Source: Acidimicrobiales bacterium
GTDB taxonomy: Bacteria > Actinomycetota > Acidimicrobiia > Acidimicrobiales > MedAcidi-G1
Length of the DNA: 63,375 nt
Direction of reading: 5' to 3'
Assembly (NCBI GenBank): GCA_014239855.1
Contig: JAAZXY010000009.1
Span: 1 to 63,375 of the forward strand
The notes below the pieces were generated by a model, which was not told where the DNA came from, searched no databases, and saw only the letters and a list, made by a program, of their open reading frames with translations. Positions 9,663 through 18,693 of the stretch are shown here, piece by piece (position 1 is the stretch's first letter; each line of letters starts with the position of its first letter). A program made the translations under genes and the position numbers.

Positions 9663-10997
9663 ATGCCCCTCCCCTTCGATCCCGTGGACACCGTCGGCCT
9701 CCCCACCGACCAGAAGCGCGCCCTCCAGAGCGAGCGTCTGTCCGCGCTGGTCCACCGTCTGGCCACCGGCGGCAACGCCTTCTGGTCCGACCGCCTGGTC
9801 GACGTGGATCCGGCCTCCATCACCTCGGTCGACGACCTTCCCCGGCTGCCGTTCACCGTCAAGCAGGACCACCGCGACCAGTACCCCCTGGGCATGGTCA
9901 CCACCCCGATGGAAGCCACCACCCGCCTCCACGCCAGCTCCGGCACCAGCGGGAAGCCGACCATTGTCGTCTACACCCCCGCTGACCTCGCCATCTGGGC
10001 CGAGGTGAACGCCCGAGCCCTGGCCCTGGCCGGAACCCGGCCCGACGACGTCCTCCACAACGGCTACGGCTACGGCCTGTTCACCGGCGGCCTCGGCCTC
10101 CACTACGGCGGCGAACGGCTCGGCTGCACGGTCGTGCCCGTGTCGGGAGGCAACACCGCCCTCCAGTTGCAGCTTCTGGAGGACCTGGGCAGCCGGGTGC
10201 TGTCGGCCACGCCCTCGTTCTGCCTCGTGCTGGCTGAACGGGCCCATGCCCTGGGAATCCGGGACCGACTCGACGTCGAGATCGGCATCCTGGGCGCCGA
10301 ACCATGGTCCGAGGGCATGCGCGAACGCATCCAGGAGGCGTGGGGCGGCGGCTTCACCGCGCTGGACATCTACGGCCTGTCGGAGATCATCGGCCCCGGA
10401 GTGGCCATGGAGGCCCCCGACGACCTCGGGGCCCTCAACGTCTTCGACGATCACTTCCTGCCCGAGATCGTGGATCCGGCCACCGGACGGCCCCTGCCCG
10501 ACGGGGAGTTCGGCGAGCTGGTCATCACCACGCTCACCAAGGAGGCCATGCCGATGCTGCGGTACCGCACCGGCGACATCACCCGGATCCTCCCCGATTC
10601 CGGTGATACCGCCGGTCCGGGCACCCGCCACTGGACCCGTATGGCCCGCCTCACCGGTCGGGCCGACGACATGCTCATCATCCGGGGCATCAACGTGTAC
10701 CCCCGCGAGATCGAGGCCGTGCTGATGGACGACCCCGAGGTGGGCGCCAACTACGCGATCGTCGTGGACCGCCGGGGACCCATGGTCGAACTCCGGGTCC
10801 GGGCCGAGGCCACGGCGGAGGCCAGCACGTCGGCCCGCCTGGAGGCAGGCGCCGAGCGTCTCGCGAAGGACATCGCCGGTCGCATCCGGATCCGAGCCGA
10901 CGTGGAGTTCGTACCCGAGGGATCCATGCCCCGAACCGAGGTGGGCAAGGTCAAGCGGGTCTTCGAACAGGTCGACGACACCGATCCACTGGCCTGA
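9663..10997 (+). CDS. PaaK-like phenylacetate-CoA ligase family enzyme
   Basis: The 444-residue protein is an adenylate-forming acid-CoA ligase of the phenylacetate-CoA ligase family. The AMP-binding P-loop SSGTSGKPT is at residues 92-100, the adenine motif DIYGLSEIIGPG near 236-247, YRTGDIT near 300, and the C-terminal hinge region RADDMLIIRGINVYP near 335-350. Length matches the family (about 430-440). Expected reaction: acid + ATP + CoA to acyl-CoA + AMP + PPi; the substrate could be an aryl or another small carboxylic acid. It leads a same-strand locus with an acyl-CoA dehydrogenase and a hybrid ABC/MFS transporter, suggesting uptake and activation of an organic acid. Confidence 0.88.
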   Translation: MPLPFDPVDTVGLPTDQKRALQSERLSALVHRLATGGNAFWSDRLVDVDPASITSVDDLPRLPFTVKQDHRDQYPLGMVTTPMEATTRLHASSGTSGKPTIVVYTPADLAIWAEVNARALALAGTRPDDVLHNGYGYGLFTGGLGLHYGGERLGCTVVPVSGGNTALQLQLLEDLGSRVLSATPSFCLVLAERAHALGIRDRLDVEIGILGAEPWSEGMRERIQEAWGGGFTALDIYGLSEIIGPGVAMEAPDDLGALNVFDDHFLPEIVDPATGRPLPDGEFGELVITTLTKEAMPMLRYRTGDITRILPDSGDTAGPGTRHWTRMARLTGRADDMLIIRGINVYPREIEAVLMDDPEVGANYAIVVDRRGPMVELRVRAEATAEASTSARLEAGAERLAKDIAGRIRIRADVEFVPEGSMPRTEVGKVKRVFEQVDDTDPLA

Positions 10998-11029
10998 CAG
11001 GCCCGGAAGCCGCCCGAAAAACCTTCGTT

Positions 11030-11046
11030 TCTGATGGTCCGTCAGA
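11030..11046 (+). promoter_or_regulatory. Candidate palindromic operator overlapping the acyl-CoA dehydrogenase promoter
   Basis: TCTGATGGTCCGTCAGA matches its own reverse complement at 14 of 17 positions, with perfect TCTGA/TCAGA arms. It covers the expected -35 position of the TAGCGT box at 11060-11065. Size and symmetry resemble TetR-type operators that control acyl-CoA genes; no such regulator is encoded nearby. Confidence 0.5.
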
Positions 11047-11059
11047 TTTCAGATCGGAG

Positions 11060-11065
11060 TAGCGT
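11060..11065 (+). promoter_or_regulatory. -10 box for acyl-CoA dehydrogenase gene
   Basis: TAGCGT ends 8 bases before the GTG at 11074, and no clear ribosome-binding site lies between, so the transcript is probably leaderless or nearly so. Confidence 0.45.
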
Positions 11066-11073
11066 TCTCCGAC

Positions 11074-12306
11074 GTGTCGGACCGCCCCGAGGACACGCCT
11101 GAACAGGCCGAATTCCGCTCCTCTTCGCGCGCCTTTCTGGCCGATCACGCCGAGCCGCTGGCCGAGGTCGACCCCTGGCAGGTCTCCGGCTTTCCCGATG
11201 ACGCCGAGGCCAGGGCCTACTTCGAACACGGCAGGGCCTGGCAGCGCACGTTGGCCGACCACGGATGGGCCGGCCTGACCTGGCCGGCCGAGTTCGGTGG
11301 TGGCGGCCACTCCCCGTGGTCCGACCGCATCTTCAGGGAGGAGTCGGCGGGCTACGGCTCACACCCGGGCTTCGTCGGCGCCACCATCGCCATGCTCGGG
11401 CCGACCCTGCTGGCCCACGCCACCGACGACCTGAAGGCCCGCTTCCTCCCATCGCTGCTCAGTGCCCAGGTCGCCTGGTGCCAGCTGTTCAGCGAGCCGG
11501 GCGCCGGTTCGGACCTGGCCAGCCTCTCCACCCGGGCCGTGCTGGACGGGGACCAATGGGTGGTCGACGGCCAGAAGGTGTGGAACTCGTGTGCCCAGTT
11601 CACCGACTGGGGCTTCCTGCTGGCCCGCACCGACCCCGACGCCCCCAAGCACCGGGGCATCACCTTCCTGCTCGTGGACATGACCTCACCGGGCATCGAG
11701 GTCCGACCCCTCGTGCAGGCCAACGGTTCGTCGCACTTCAACGAGGTGTTCCTCTCCGGAGTCCGGATTCCGGCCGACCAGGTGGTGGGCGAGGTCCACG
11801 GCGGCTGGACCCCGACCCGCACCGTCCTGACCAACGAAGCGGCGTTCATCGGTCGCGGTGGTGGTGCACCGGCCTCGGACCGCCTCCGCGATCTGGCGGC
11901 CCGCCACGGTGGCCTCGACGATCCCATGGTCCGCCAACGCCTGGCCCGGATCATCAGCCGCGAACGCCTCCAGGGCCTGATGGGCCAACGGATCCAGTCG
12001 GCAGTCCGGGACGGACAACGACCCCCCTTCGATCCGGCGCTCACCAAGGTGCTGGCCGCCGGCACCAAGGTGCTCACCGGCGACCTGGCCGCCGACCTGG
12101 CCGGACCATCAGCCATGGCCGGGCCCTCCGACGGCGATCAGGAAGGCCGGTGGGTCCGAGCCGAGGTGCTGAACCGCTTCGCCATCTCCATAGGTGGAGG
12201 CACCACCGAGGTCCAGAAGAACAACCTCGCCGAACGGTCCCTGGGGCTCCCACGAGAGCCGGGACCAGACCGCGACGCCGCATGGAAGGATGTCCTCCGC
12301 AGTTGA
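11074..12306 (+). CDS. Acyl-CoA dehydrogenase (FadE family)
   Basis: This 410-residue flavoprotein would oxidise an acyl-CoA to the enoyl-CoA. Visible family features are WPAEFGGGGHSPW in the N-terminal helical domain, the FAD/substrate segment FSEPGAGSDLASLSTRA, QKVWNS, and the C-terminal GGGTTEVQKNNLAERSLGLPR. In that motif the position of the common catalytic Glu (YEGT in many family members) is Gly, as in some actinobacterial FadE proteins whose base lies elsewhere. It follows the CoA ligase and precedes the transporter genes, so it likely performs the first oxidation of the imported, CoA-activated substrate. Start GTG at 11074. Confidence 0.88.
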   Translation: MSDRPEDTPEQAEFRSSSRAFLADHAEPLAEVDPWQVSGFPDDAEARAYFEHGRAWQRTLADHGWAGLTWPAEFGGGGHSPWSDRIFREESAGYGSHPGFVGATIAMLGPTLLAHATDDLKARFLPSLLSAQVAWCQLFSEPGAGSDLASLSTRAVLDGDQWVVDGQKVWNSCAQFTDWGFLLARTDPDAPKHRGITFLLVDMTSPGIEVRPLVQANGSSHFNEVFLSGVRIPADQVVGEVHGGWTPTRTVLTNEAAFIGRGGGAPASDRLRDLAARHGGLDDPMVRQRLARIISRERLQGLMGQRIQSAVRDGQRPPFDPALTKVLAAGTKVLTGDLAADLAGPSAMAGPSDGDQEGRWVRAEVLNRFAISIGGGTTEVQKNNLAERSLGLPREPGPDRDAAWKDVLRS

Positions 12307-12331
12307 GCGGAGACCGGGGGGAACGGACACC

Positions 12332-14611
12332 GTGACCGAAGAACACATCGAGGAGCCCGACTCCTCCGAGGAGCACCACGCCGGGGCGGAGGATGCCGCC
12401 CAGGACAGCGGCGCCGCCCAGACCGGCAACGCCGCGTCCCTCGCTGCGTCCGTCCTCGAAGAAGAGGCGGCTCGTCACGCCGAGCAGGAGGCAAACCAGG
12501 TCCTGTTCCCCGATGACCTGCTGCCCGGGGTCAACAGCGCCGGCCTGTCGCTCAAGAAGGGCCTGGCCATGGGTGGCGGGGCAGCCACCTTCGTCGTGCT
12601 GGCCATCCTGAACTCGCTGGACGAACTCCAGATGGCCGCCATCTCCGTACTGGCCCCCGACATCCGGGACACCTTCGGGGTAAGTGACGGCACCATCACC
12701 TTCATCGCCAGCTCGTCCGGTGCCTTCGTGGTCCTGGGAGCCATCCCCATGGGCTGGGCGGCCGACCGCTTCCGGCGGGTCCCCATCATCGGCTGGTCCA
12801 GCATCATCTTCGGGGCCATGGTGGCCATGTCGGGTTGGGCGGTCAACGCCTTCACCTTCTTCTGGGCCCGGTTCGGCGTGGGCATCGCCAAGGCCAACAC
12901 CATCCCGGTGCATTCGTCGGTCATCGCCGACACCTACCCGATCGGCATCCGGGGCCGGATCGGCGCCATCGACAAGGGCACCGGCCGCATCCTTGCCGTC
13001 ACCAGCCCGATCCTCGTGGGGGCCATCGCCGCGGCGGCCAACGGCCCCGGTGAGGTCGACGGCTGGCGTTGGGCCTACTACCTGCTGGGCATCCCGGTGG
13101 CCGTGGCGGCCATCGCCGCCTTCTTCCTGAAGGAACCGATGCGGGGCCGCTGGGAGAAGGAGGACGTCCTCGACGAGTCGTTCACCGAGGACGACCCCCT
13201 CCCCGTCTCCATGGACGCCGCCTTCTCACGGCTCATGCAGATCAAGACCATCAAGACGGTGGTCGTCGGCTTCAGCGCGCTGGGCTTCGGCCTGTTCACG
13301 GCACCGGTCCTGGAGAACCTCTGGTTGGAGGACGAGTTCGGCCTCGAATCATTCGAGCGGGGCGCCTGGGGCACGGTGGCCGGCCTGGCCACTGTCGGAG
13401 CACTGCTCTACGTGGGTCCCAAGTTCGACCGGATGTGGCGTGAGAACCCCACCCGGACCCTCCACCTGGTCGGCGCGCTGATCGGCTTCTCGGCCATCTT
13501 CAAGCCCATCCAGTGGGCCATGCCCACCGTGCCGCTGTTCATCGGCTTCTCGATCCCCACACTGGTCATGCTCAGCACCGCGTTCGCCATGGTCGGACCA
13601 CTCATGCAGGCCATCGTCCCCTATCGCCTGCGGGGCACCGGTACGGCGCTCATCACTCTCTACATCTTCTTCATCGGCGGTACCGGTGGCGGCCTCATCT
13701 CGTTCATGTTCGCCGACTCCTGGGGACCGCGGGTCACCACGCTGGTGCTGACCGTGCCCAGCGCCATCATCGGCGGTTGGATCATGTATCGGGGGGCCCG
13801 CCACATCCGCGGCGACCTCTCGATGAACGTCCAGGAACTGCTCGACGAACAGGACGAACAGCATCGGACCGGTGGCGACGGCGAGGTACCGGCCCTGCAG
13901 GTCAACAACCTGGACTTCTCCTACGGCTCGGTCCAGGTGCTGTTCGACGTGGCCTTCGAGGTCAAAAAGGGCGAGACCCTCGCCCTGCTGGGCACCAACG
14001 GTGCCGGCAAGTCCACCATCCTCCGGGTCATCAGCGGCCTGGGCGTCCCCCAGCGTGGCGTGGTCCGCCTGCACGGTCGCACGGTCACCTACTCGTCACC
14101 ACAACTGCGGTCCCGCCTGGGCATCCAGCAACTCCCGGGCGGAAAGGGCGTGTTCGGTGACATGACCGTCCGCCAGAACCTGGTGATGGGCGCCTACGTC
14201 CACCGGGCCGACAAGGCCGACGTGGAACGGCGCATCGCCGACGTCCTCGACCTGTTCCCGGACCTGGCCAATCGTCAGGGCCAGCTCGCCCGATCCATGT
14301 CCGGAGGTCAGCAGCAGATGCTGGCCCTGGCTCGGGTGCTGCTCCATGAACCCGAGGTCCTGCTCATCGACGAACTGTCCCTCGGCCTGGCCCCCACCGT
14401 CGTTCAGGACCTGCTGGTTCTCGTCGAACGCCTGCAGGAACGCGGCCAGACCATCGTCGTCGTCGAGCAGTCGCTGAACGTGGCCCTGGCCATTGCCGAC
14501 CGGGCCATCTTCCTCGAGAAGGGGCAGGTCAGGTTCGAGGGCGCAGCCTCCGAACTGGCCGAACGCGATGACCTGGCCAGAGCCGTCTTCCTCGGAACAG
14601 ACGGTGGCTGA
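12332..14611 (+). CDS. MFS transporter fused to LivF-type ABC ATPase
   Basis: A single 759-residue protein. Residues 1-75 are an acidic cytoplasmic tail. Residues about 78-490 are a Major Facilitator Superfamily domain with the loop-2/3 motif GWAADRFRRVP and many hydrophobic helices. Residues about 525-755 are a complete LivF-like ATPase: Walker A GTNGAGKST (near 554), signature SMSGGQQQ (near 655), Walker B VLLIDELS (near 676) and the switch His replaced by VEQS. The start is the GTG at 12332, after a G-rich tract; the open frame further upstream overlaps the dehydrogenase gene. The next gene starts one base after its stop and supplies LivH, LivM and LivG. Substrate unknown, probably an acid or its derivative given the flanking CoA enzymes. 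There is no sign of a frame break at the junction. Confidence 0.88.
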   Translation: MTEEHIEEPDSSEEHHAGAEDAAQDSGAAQTGNAASLAASVLEEEAARHAEQEANQVLFPDDLLPGVNSAGLSLKKGLAMGGGAATFVVLAILNSLDELQMAAISVLAPDIRDTFGVSDGTITFIASSSGAFVVLGAIPMGWAADRFRRVPIIGWSSIIFGAMVAMSGWAVNAFTFFWARFGVGIAKANTIPVHSSVIADTYPIGIRGRIGAIDKGTGRILAVTSPILVGAIAAAANGPGEVDGWRWAYYLLGIPVAVAAIAAFFLKEPMRGRWEKEDVLDESFTEDDPLPVSMDAAFSRLMQIKTIKTVVVGFSALGFGLFTAPVLENLWLEDEFGLESFERGAWGTVAGLATVGALLYVGPKFDRMWRENPTRTLHLVGALIGFSAIFKPIQWAMPTVPLFIGFSIPTLVMLSTAFAMVGPLMQAIVPYRLRGTGTALITLYIFFIGGTGGGLISFMFADSWGPRVTTLVLTVPSAIIGGWIMYRGARHIRGDLSMNVQELLDEQDEQHRTGGDGEVPALQVNNLDFSYGSVQVLFDVAFEVKKGETLALLGTNGAGKSTILRVISGLGVPQRGVVRLHGRTVTYSSPQLRSRLGIQQLPGGKGVFGDMTVRQNLVMGAYVHRADKADVERRIADVLDLFPDLANRQGQLARSMSGGQQQMLALARVLLHEPEVLLIDELSLGLAPTVVQDLLVLVERLQERGQTIVVVEQSLNVALAIADRAIFLEKGQVRFEGAASELAERDDLARAVFLGTDGG

Positions 14612-14612
14612 G

Positions 14613-17477
14613 ATGGAGATGCTCGCTACGGAACTGGCCTCCCCCGTGGTCCTGGCCGTCTGGACGACCCGTCAACTCTGGTTCGACGGCCTGGTCAACG
14701 GCATGGTCTTCGGCCTGCTGGCCCTCGGGGTGGTGCTCGTCTACCGCTCCACCCGGGTCATCAACCTGGCCGTCGGCAACATGGGCCTTCCCGCCTCAGG
14801 ACTCATGGGCGTCATGGTCATCAACTACGGGTTCCCGTACTGGGCGGCTCTGGCCCTCGCCCTGCTGGTCGGCATCTCGGTGGGCGCCATTGTCGAGCGG
14901 GCCATCATCCGACGCCTATTCGACGCCCCCCGGGTCATCGTGCTGGTGGCCACCATCGGCGTGGCCCAGCTCATGCAGGCCGTCCTGGCCTCGTTCCCCG
15001 AGATCGAGAGGGTCCGCGGCCAGCGCTACCCGGTGCCTCTCGGGTTCAAGTGGGACGACGTCTTCGGCCTGAGGATCACCGGGCCGAAACTCACCATCCT
15101 CGTTCTCGTACCCCTGTTGGCCCTCGGCCTGTCATGGTTCCTGAACCGCACGGTTTTCGGCCAGACGGTGCAGGCCTCGGCGTCCAACGCCGATCTGGCC
15201 CGTATGTCGGGCATCGACCCCAAGACGGTGCAGCTCTTCGTCTGGACGGTGGCCGGCCTGCTGTCCAGCGTCTCGCTGCTGCTGCTCTCAGGCAACCGGG
15301 GCTCGATCACCGGCATGGCCAACCTGGGACCCAACACCATGTCGAGGGCCCTGGTCGCCGCGGTGATCGCCGGCATGGTCTCGTTCCCCCGGGCCATCAT
15401 CGCCGGCCTGGTCATCGGCGTGGCCCAGGCCCACGTGCAGTTCCTGTTCCTCGAACAGGGCGGCCTGATCGACTTCATCCTCTTCATCGTGGTGGCCGTC
15501 GCCGTGGCCTTCCAGAGCCGGGGGGCCGCCGACACCGAGGGATCGTTCTCCTTCTCGGCCCGGCGTCGGCCCATCCCCGAACGACTCCGCCAGGTCTGGT
15601 GGGTCCGACGGATGTCGACCATGGCCATGGGTCTGCTGCTGGCCATCGCCGTGGTGCTGCCCCTGCTGGTGACCCGCCCCTCGCGGCACCTGTTGTACGC
15701 CAGCATCATCGCCTTCGCGGTGTGCGCCGTGTCGATGACCATCGTGACCGGTTGGGCCGGGCAGCTCTCGCTCGGTCAGATGACGTTCGCCGGCGTCGGT
15801 GCTTTGATCGCCGCCGGATTCAACCGGGGACTCGAGGTGGGCATCGGCATCGGTGACTGGCACTTCTTCTCGGTCACCTTCCCCCGCGTCCCGTATCTGG
15901 TCTCGATGCTGCTGGCCTCGCTGGTGGCCGCCGCGGTGGCCGCCGTGATCGGACTCGGCGCGCTCCGGGTCAAGGGACTGCTGTTGGCCGTGACCACCTT
16001 CGCCTTCGCGTTGGCCGCCCAGCAGTACGTGTTCCGACGTCCCGCCTTCAACGGAGGCTTCACCCAGAGCATTCCCTTCCGTCGAGGCAGCGTCGGGCCG
16101 ATCGACCTGACCAGCCAACGCTCCTATTACTACCTGTGCCTCGTCGTGCTGATCCTCGTTCTTCTCGTCGTCCGGGCACTGCGAGCCAGCGGCGTCGGAC
16201 GGTCGATCATCGGGGTACGTGAGAACGAGTACACCGCAGCGGCCTACACGGTCGGACCATCGCGCACGAAGCTCATGGCGTTCGCCCTGGCCGGAGGCAT
16301 CGCCGGGCTGGGGGGCGCCCTGCTCGGTGGTCTGGTGCAGAACATCCCCTACACCGAACGCCTCTTCCAGATCGGCGACTCGTTGCGACTGGTCTCCATG
16401 GTGGTCATCGGCGGTCTGGGCACCCTGATGGGCCCGGTCATCGGAGCCATGTGGGTGGTCGGCCTGCCCGCCTTCTGGCCCGACAACGACCTCGTGCCCC
16501 TGTTCACCTCCAGCATCGGCCTGCTGATCCTGCTGCTCTACTTCCCGGGCGGCCTCATCCAGATCGCCTACTCGGCACGAGACGCCGTACTCAGGCTGGC
16601 CGAGGCACGACTCGGGGAGGCGTCCACGGAACGGATGACCACGCCCCCCGCCGTGGCCTTCGGTGGCCATGCCGAGCGTCCCACGCTGACCGGTCCGGCC
16701 ATCGAGGTGACCAACGTGTCGGTGACCTTCGGTGGCCTCCGAGCGGTCGACGAGGCCTCGATCATCGCCCAACCCGGTGAGGTGGTGGGCCTCATCGGCA
16801 CCAACGGTGCCGGCAAGTCCACGCTCATGAACGCCATCGGCGGGTTCGCCCCGTCCGACGGCACCATCGAGATCCTGGGCCGGGACGCATCACAGATGAA
16901 CTCGGCCAACCGGGCCCGTCTGGGTCTGGGGCGGACCTTCCAGGCCGCCCGCCTGTTCCCCGACCTGACCGTGCGCGAGACCGTGCAGGTGGCCCTCGAG
17001 GCTCGGGGTCGCACCGGCCTGCTGTCGACCGCCCTCCACCTTCCGTCGGCCACCCGGGCCGAACGGTCCAAGCGTTCCGACGCCGACGACCTGATCGGCT
17101 TCCTGGGTCTCGGTCGCTACTCCGATTCCTTCGTGGCCGACCTGTCCACGGGTACCCGTCGCATCGTGGAACTGGCCGGACTACTGGCGCTGGACGCCCG
17201 GGTCCTCTGCCTGGATGAACCGACGGCCGGCATCGCCCAACGCGAGACCGAGGCGTTCGGCCCGCTCCTCAAGCAGATCCAGCAGGAACTGAACGCCACC
17301 ATGATCGTGATCGAGCACGACATGCCGATGATCATGGCCCTCTCGGACCGGGTCTACTGCCTGGAAGCCGGACAGGTCATCGCCGAGGGCGCCCCTGACG
17401 AGGTCCGCAACGACCCACAGGTGGTGGCCAGTTACCTGGGCACCGACCAACGGGCCATCGACCGCTCAGATTCCTGA
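14613..17477 (+). CDS. LivH-LivM-LivG fusion: branched-chain-type ABC permeases plus ATPase
   Basis: A 954-residue protein combining both permeases and one ATPase of a branched-chain amino-acid-type (HAAT) importer. LivH-like permease: about residues 15-310. LivM-like permease: about 325-660 (GWAGQLSLGQMTFAGVGA is typical). LivG-like ATPase: about 690-945, with Walker A GTNGAGKST near 729, signature LSTGTRR near 843 (degenerate against LSYGQQR) and Walker B RVLCLDEPT near 861. ATG at 14613 is preferred; GTG at 14604, overlapping the preceding stop, is possible. With the MFS-LivF protein it supplies every membrane and ATPase part of a Liv transporter. No periplasmic binding protein gene lies in this locus. 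Confidence 0.9.
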   Translation: MEMLATELASPVVLAVWTTRQLWFDGLVNGMVFGLLALGVVLVYRSTRVINLAVGNMGLPASGLMGVMVINYGFPYWAALALALLVGISVGAIVERAIIRRLFDAPRVIVLVATIGVAQLMQAVLASFPEIERVRGQRYPVPLGFKWDDVFGLRITGPKLTILVLVPLLALGLSWFLNRTVFGQTVQASASNADLARMSGIDPKTVQLFVWTVAGLLSSVSLLLLSGNRGSITGMANLGPNTMSRALVAAVIAGMVSFPRAIIAGLVIGVAQAHVQFLFLEQGGLIDFILFIVVAVAVAFQSRGAADTEGSFSFSARRRPIPERLRQVWWVRRMSTMAMGLLLAIAVVLPLLVTRPSRHLLYASIIAFAVCAVSMTIVTGWAGQLSLGQMTFAGVGALIAAGFNRGLEVGIGIGDWHFFSVTFPRVPYLVSMLLASLVAAAVAAVIGLGALRVKGLLLAVTTFAFALAAQQYVFRRPAFNGGFTQSIPFRRGSVGPIDLTSQRSYYYLCLVVLILVLLVVRALRASGVGRSIIGVRENEYTAAAYTVGPSRTKLMAFALAGGIAGLGGALLGGLVQNIPYTERLFQIGDSLRLVSMVVIGGLGTLMGPVIGAMWVVGLPAFWPDNDLVPLFTSSIGLLILLLYFPGGLIQIAYSARDAVLRLAEARLGEASTERMTTPPAVAFGGHAERPTLTGPAIEVTNVSVTFGGLRAVDEASIIAQPGEVVGLIGTNGAGKSTLMNAIGGFAPSDGTIEILGRDASQMNSANRARLGLGRTFQAARLFPDLTVRETVQVALEARGRTGLLSTALHLPSATRAERSKRSDADDLIGFLGLGRYSDSFVADLSTGTRRIVELAGLLALDARVLCLDEPTAGIAQRETEAFGPLLKQIQQELNATMIVIEHDMPMIMALSDRVYCLEAGQVIAEGAPDEVRNDPQVVASYLGTDQRAIDRSDS

Positions 17478-17504
17478 TCGAACCCCTGATCGGAAAGCTG
17501 GCCG

Positions 17505-18596
17505 CTACTCCTCGCCGTCGCTCCCTGAGCGGTTCTCCAGCAGATCGTCGCGCACCTCGGTCTTCTCAGCGACAGGTGCTGACCGTTCCGAGACCTGATT
17601 GACCCACACGGTCCGCTGGGGGAACGGGATCTCGATGCCGTTGGCGTCGAACGCCTTCTTCAGTCGGGCCCGGATGAGACGACCAGTGGCCCACTGTTCG
17701 CCGGGCTCGGTCTTGACGGCCAGGCGGATGGAGATGGCGTCGGCCCCGAAGTTCTGGACGCCCCAGATCTCCGGCTCCTCGATGATGGTCGCCGACTCGA
17801 TCTCCTCGCGCCAGACGCCGTCGGCCACCTCCTTGATGACGCTGGCCGCCAGATCGATGTCGGTGTCGTAGGCCACGTCGACGTCGAGCACCGTGCGGGC
17901 CCAGAGTTGCGACGAGTTGCCCACCCGGCGGATCTCCCCGTTGGGCACCACCCAGAGCGCCCCGTGGACATCGCGCAGGACCGTGGTGCGGAGGGTGACC
18001 CGCTCGACGGTGCCCGAGGCGGCACCCACGTCGACGTAGTCGCCGACGCCGTACTGGTCCTCGATGATGATGAATATCCCGGCGATGAAGTCGGCAACCA
18101 GCGACTGGGCTCCGAAGCCCACGGCCAGGCCCACGATTCCCGCACCGGCGATCAAGGGACCCAGGTCGAGGCCCAGCTCCCCGAGGGCCACCATGAAGGC
18201 CAGGGCGTACACCGAGAAACCGGCGAGGCTCCGGAGCACGGCGCCGAGGGTCATGGCCCGTTGGCGGGACCGTTCAGCCTGCTCGTGGATCTTCGTGAGC
18301 TTTCCGCGGGCCCGGCGACCGAGACGAGCCAGGGTGGCCGACGCCGTGTCCTCGGCTTCTGTCGCCTCCTGGGTCCGGGTCTCGACCAGACGGTTGACCA
18401 TGCGGTCGATGGCCCGCTTGACCAGCCGGTTCACGATCAGGGCACCGATCAGGATGACCACGACCTTCAACGGCCGTTCGATCAACCAGTCGACGAGAGA
18501 GGCCAACGCCTCGTTGCCGGTGGTGTCCCAGATCCACTCGCAGGTATAGCCCGGCTCGAGACCGCAGGCGTCCACCAGTCCCTGATCCAGTCCCAT
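17505..18596 (-). CDS. MscS-family mechanosensitive ion channel
   Basis: About 363 residues from the ATG at 18596, which has GGAG 6 bases upstream; ATGs at 18602, 18626 and 18680 are also in frame. There is an N-terminal transmembrane helix (VVVILIGALIVNRLV), a basic coiled segment, then two hydrophobic helices. The pore helix and hinge read GLAVGFGAQSLVADFIAGI, followed by the conserved EDQYGVGDYV and the beta domain (VERVTLRTTVLRD, VVPNGEI). It should open on membrane tension to release solutes during hypo-osmotic shock. It converges on the transporter gene ending 27 bases away. Confidence 0.9.
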   Translation of the reverse strand: MGLDQGLVDACGLEPGYTCEWIWDTTGNEALASLVDWLIERPLKVVVILIGALIVNRLVKRAIDRMVNRLVETRTQEATEAEDTASATLARLGRRARGKLTKIHEQAERSRQRAMTLGAVLRSLAGFSVYALAFMVALGELGLDLGPLIAGAGIVGLAVGFGAQSLVADFIAGIFIIIEDQYGVGDYVDVGAASGTVERVTLRTTVLRDVHGALWVVPNGEIRRVGNSSQLWARTVLDVDVAYDTDIDLAASVIKEVADGVWREEIESATIIEEPEIWGVQNFGADAISIRLAVKTEPGEQWATGRLIRARLKKAFDANGIEIPFPQRTVWVNQVSERSAPVAEKTEVRDDLLENRSGSDGEE

Positions 18597-18693
18597 GCTC
18601 ATCTCCGTTCCAGCCGACACCGTCATCTCCGGTCCGGACGGTAGTGGACCGGGCCGATCGCCGGCCGGAGCCGTCGACACCCGGCCCGAGGGT

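Noticed and set aside
15288-16772. 494-codon minus-strand frame opposite LivHMG
   Set aside because: Gln/His/Gly/Asp-rich shadow, no signal or motif.
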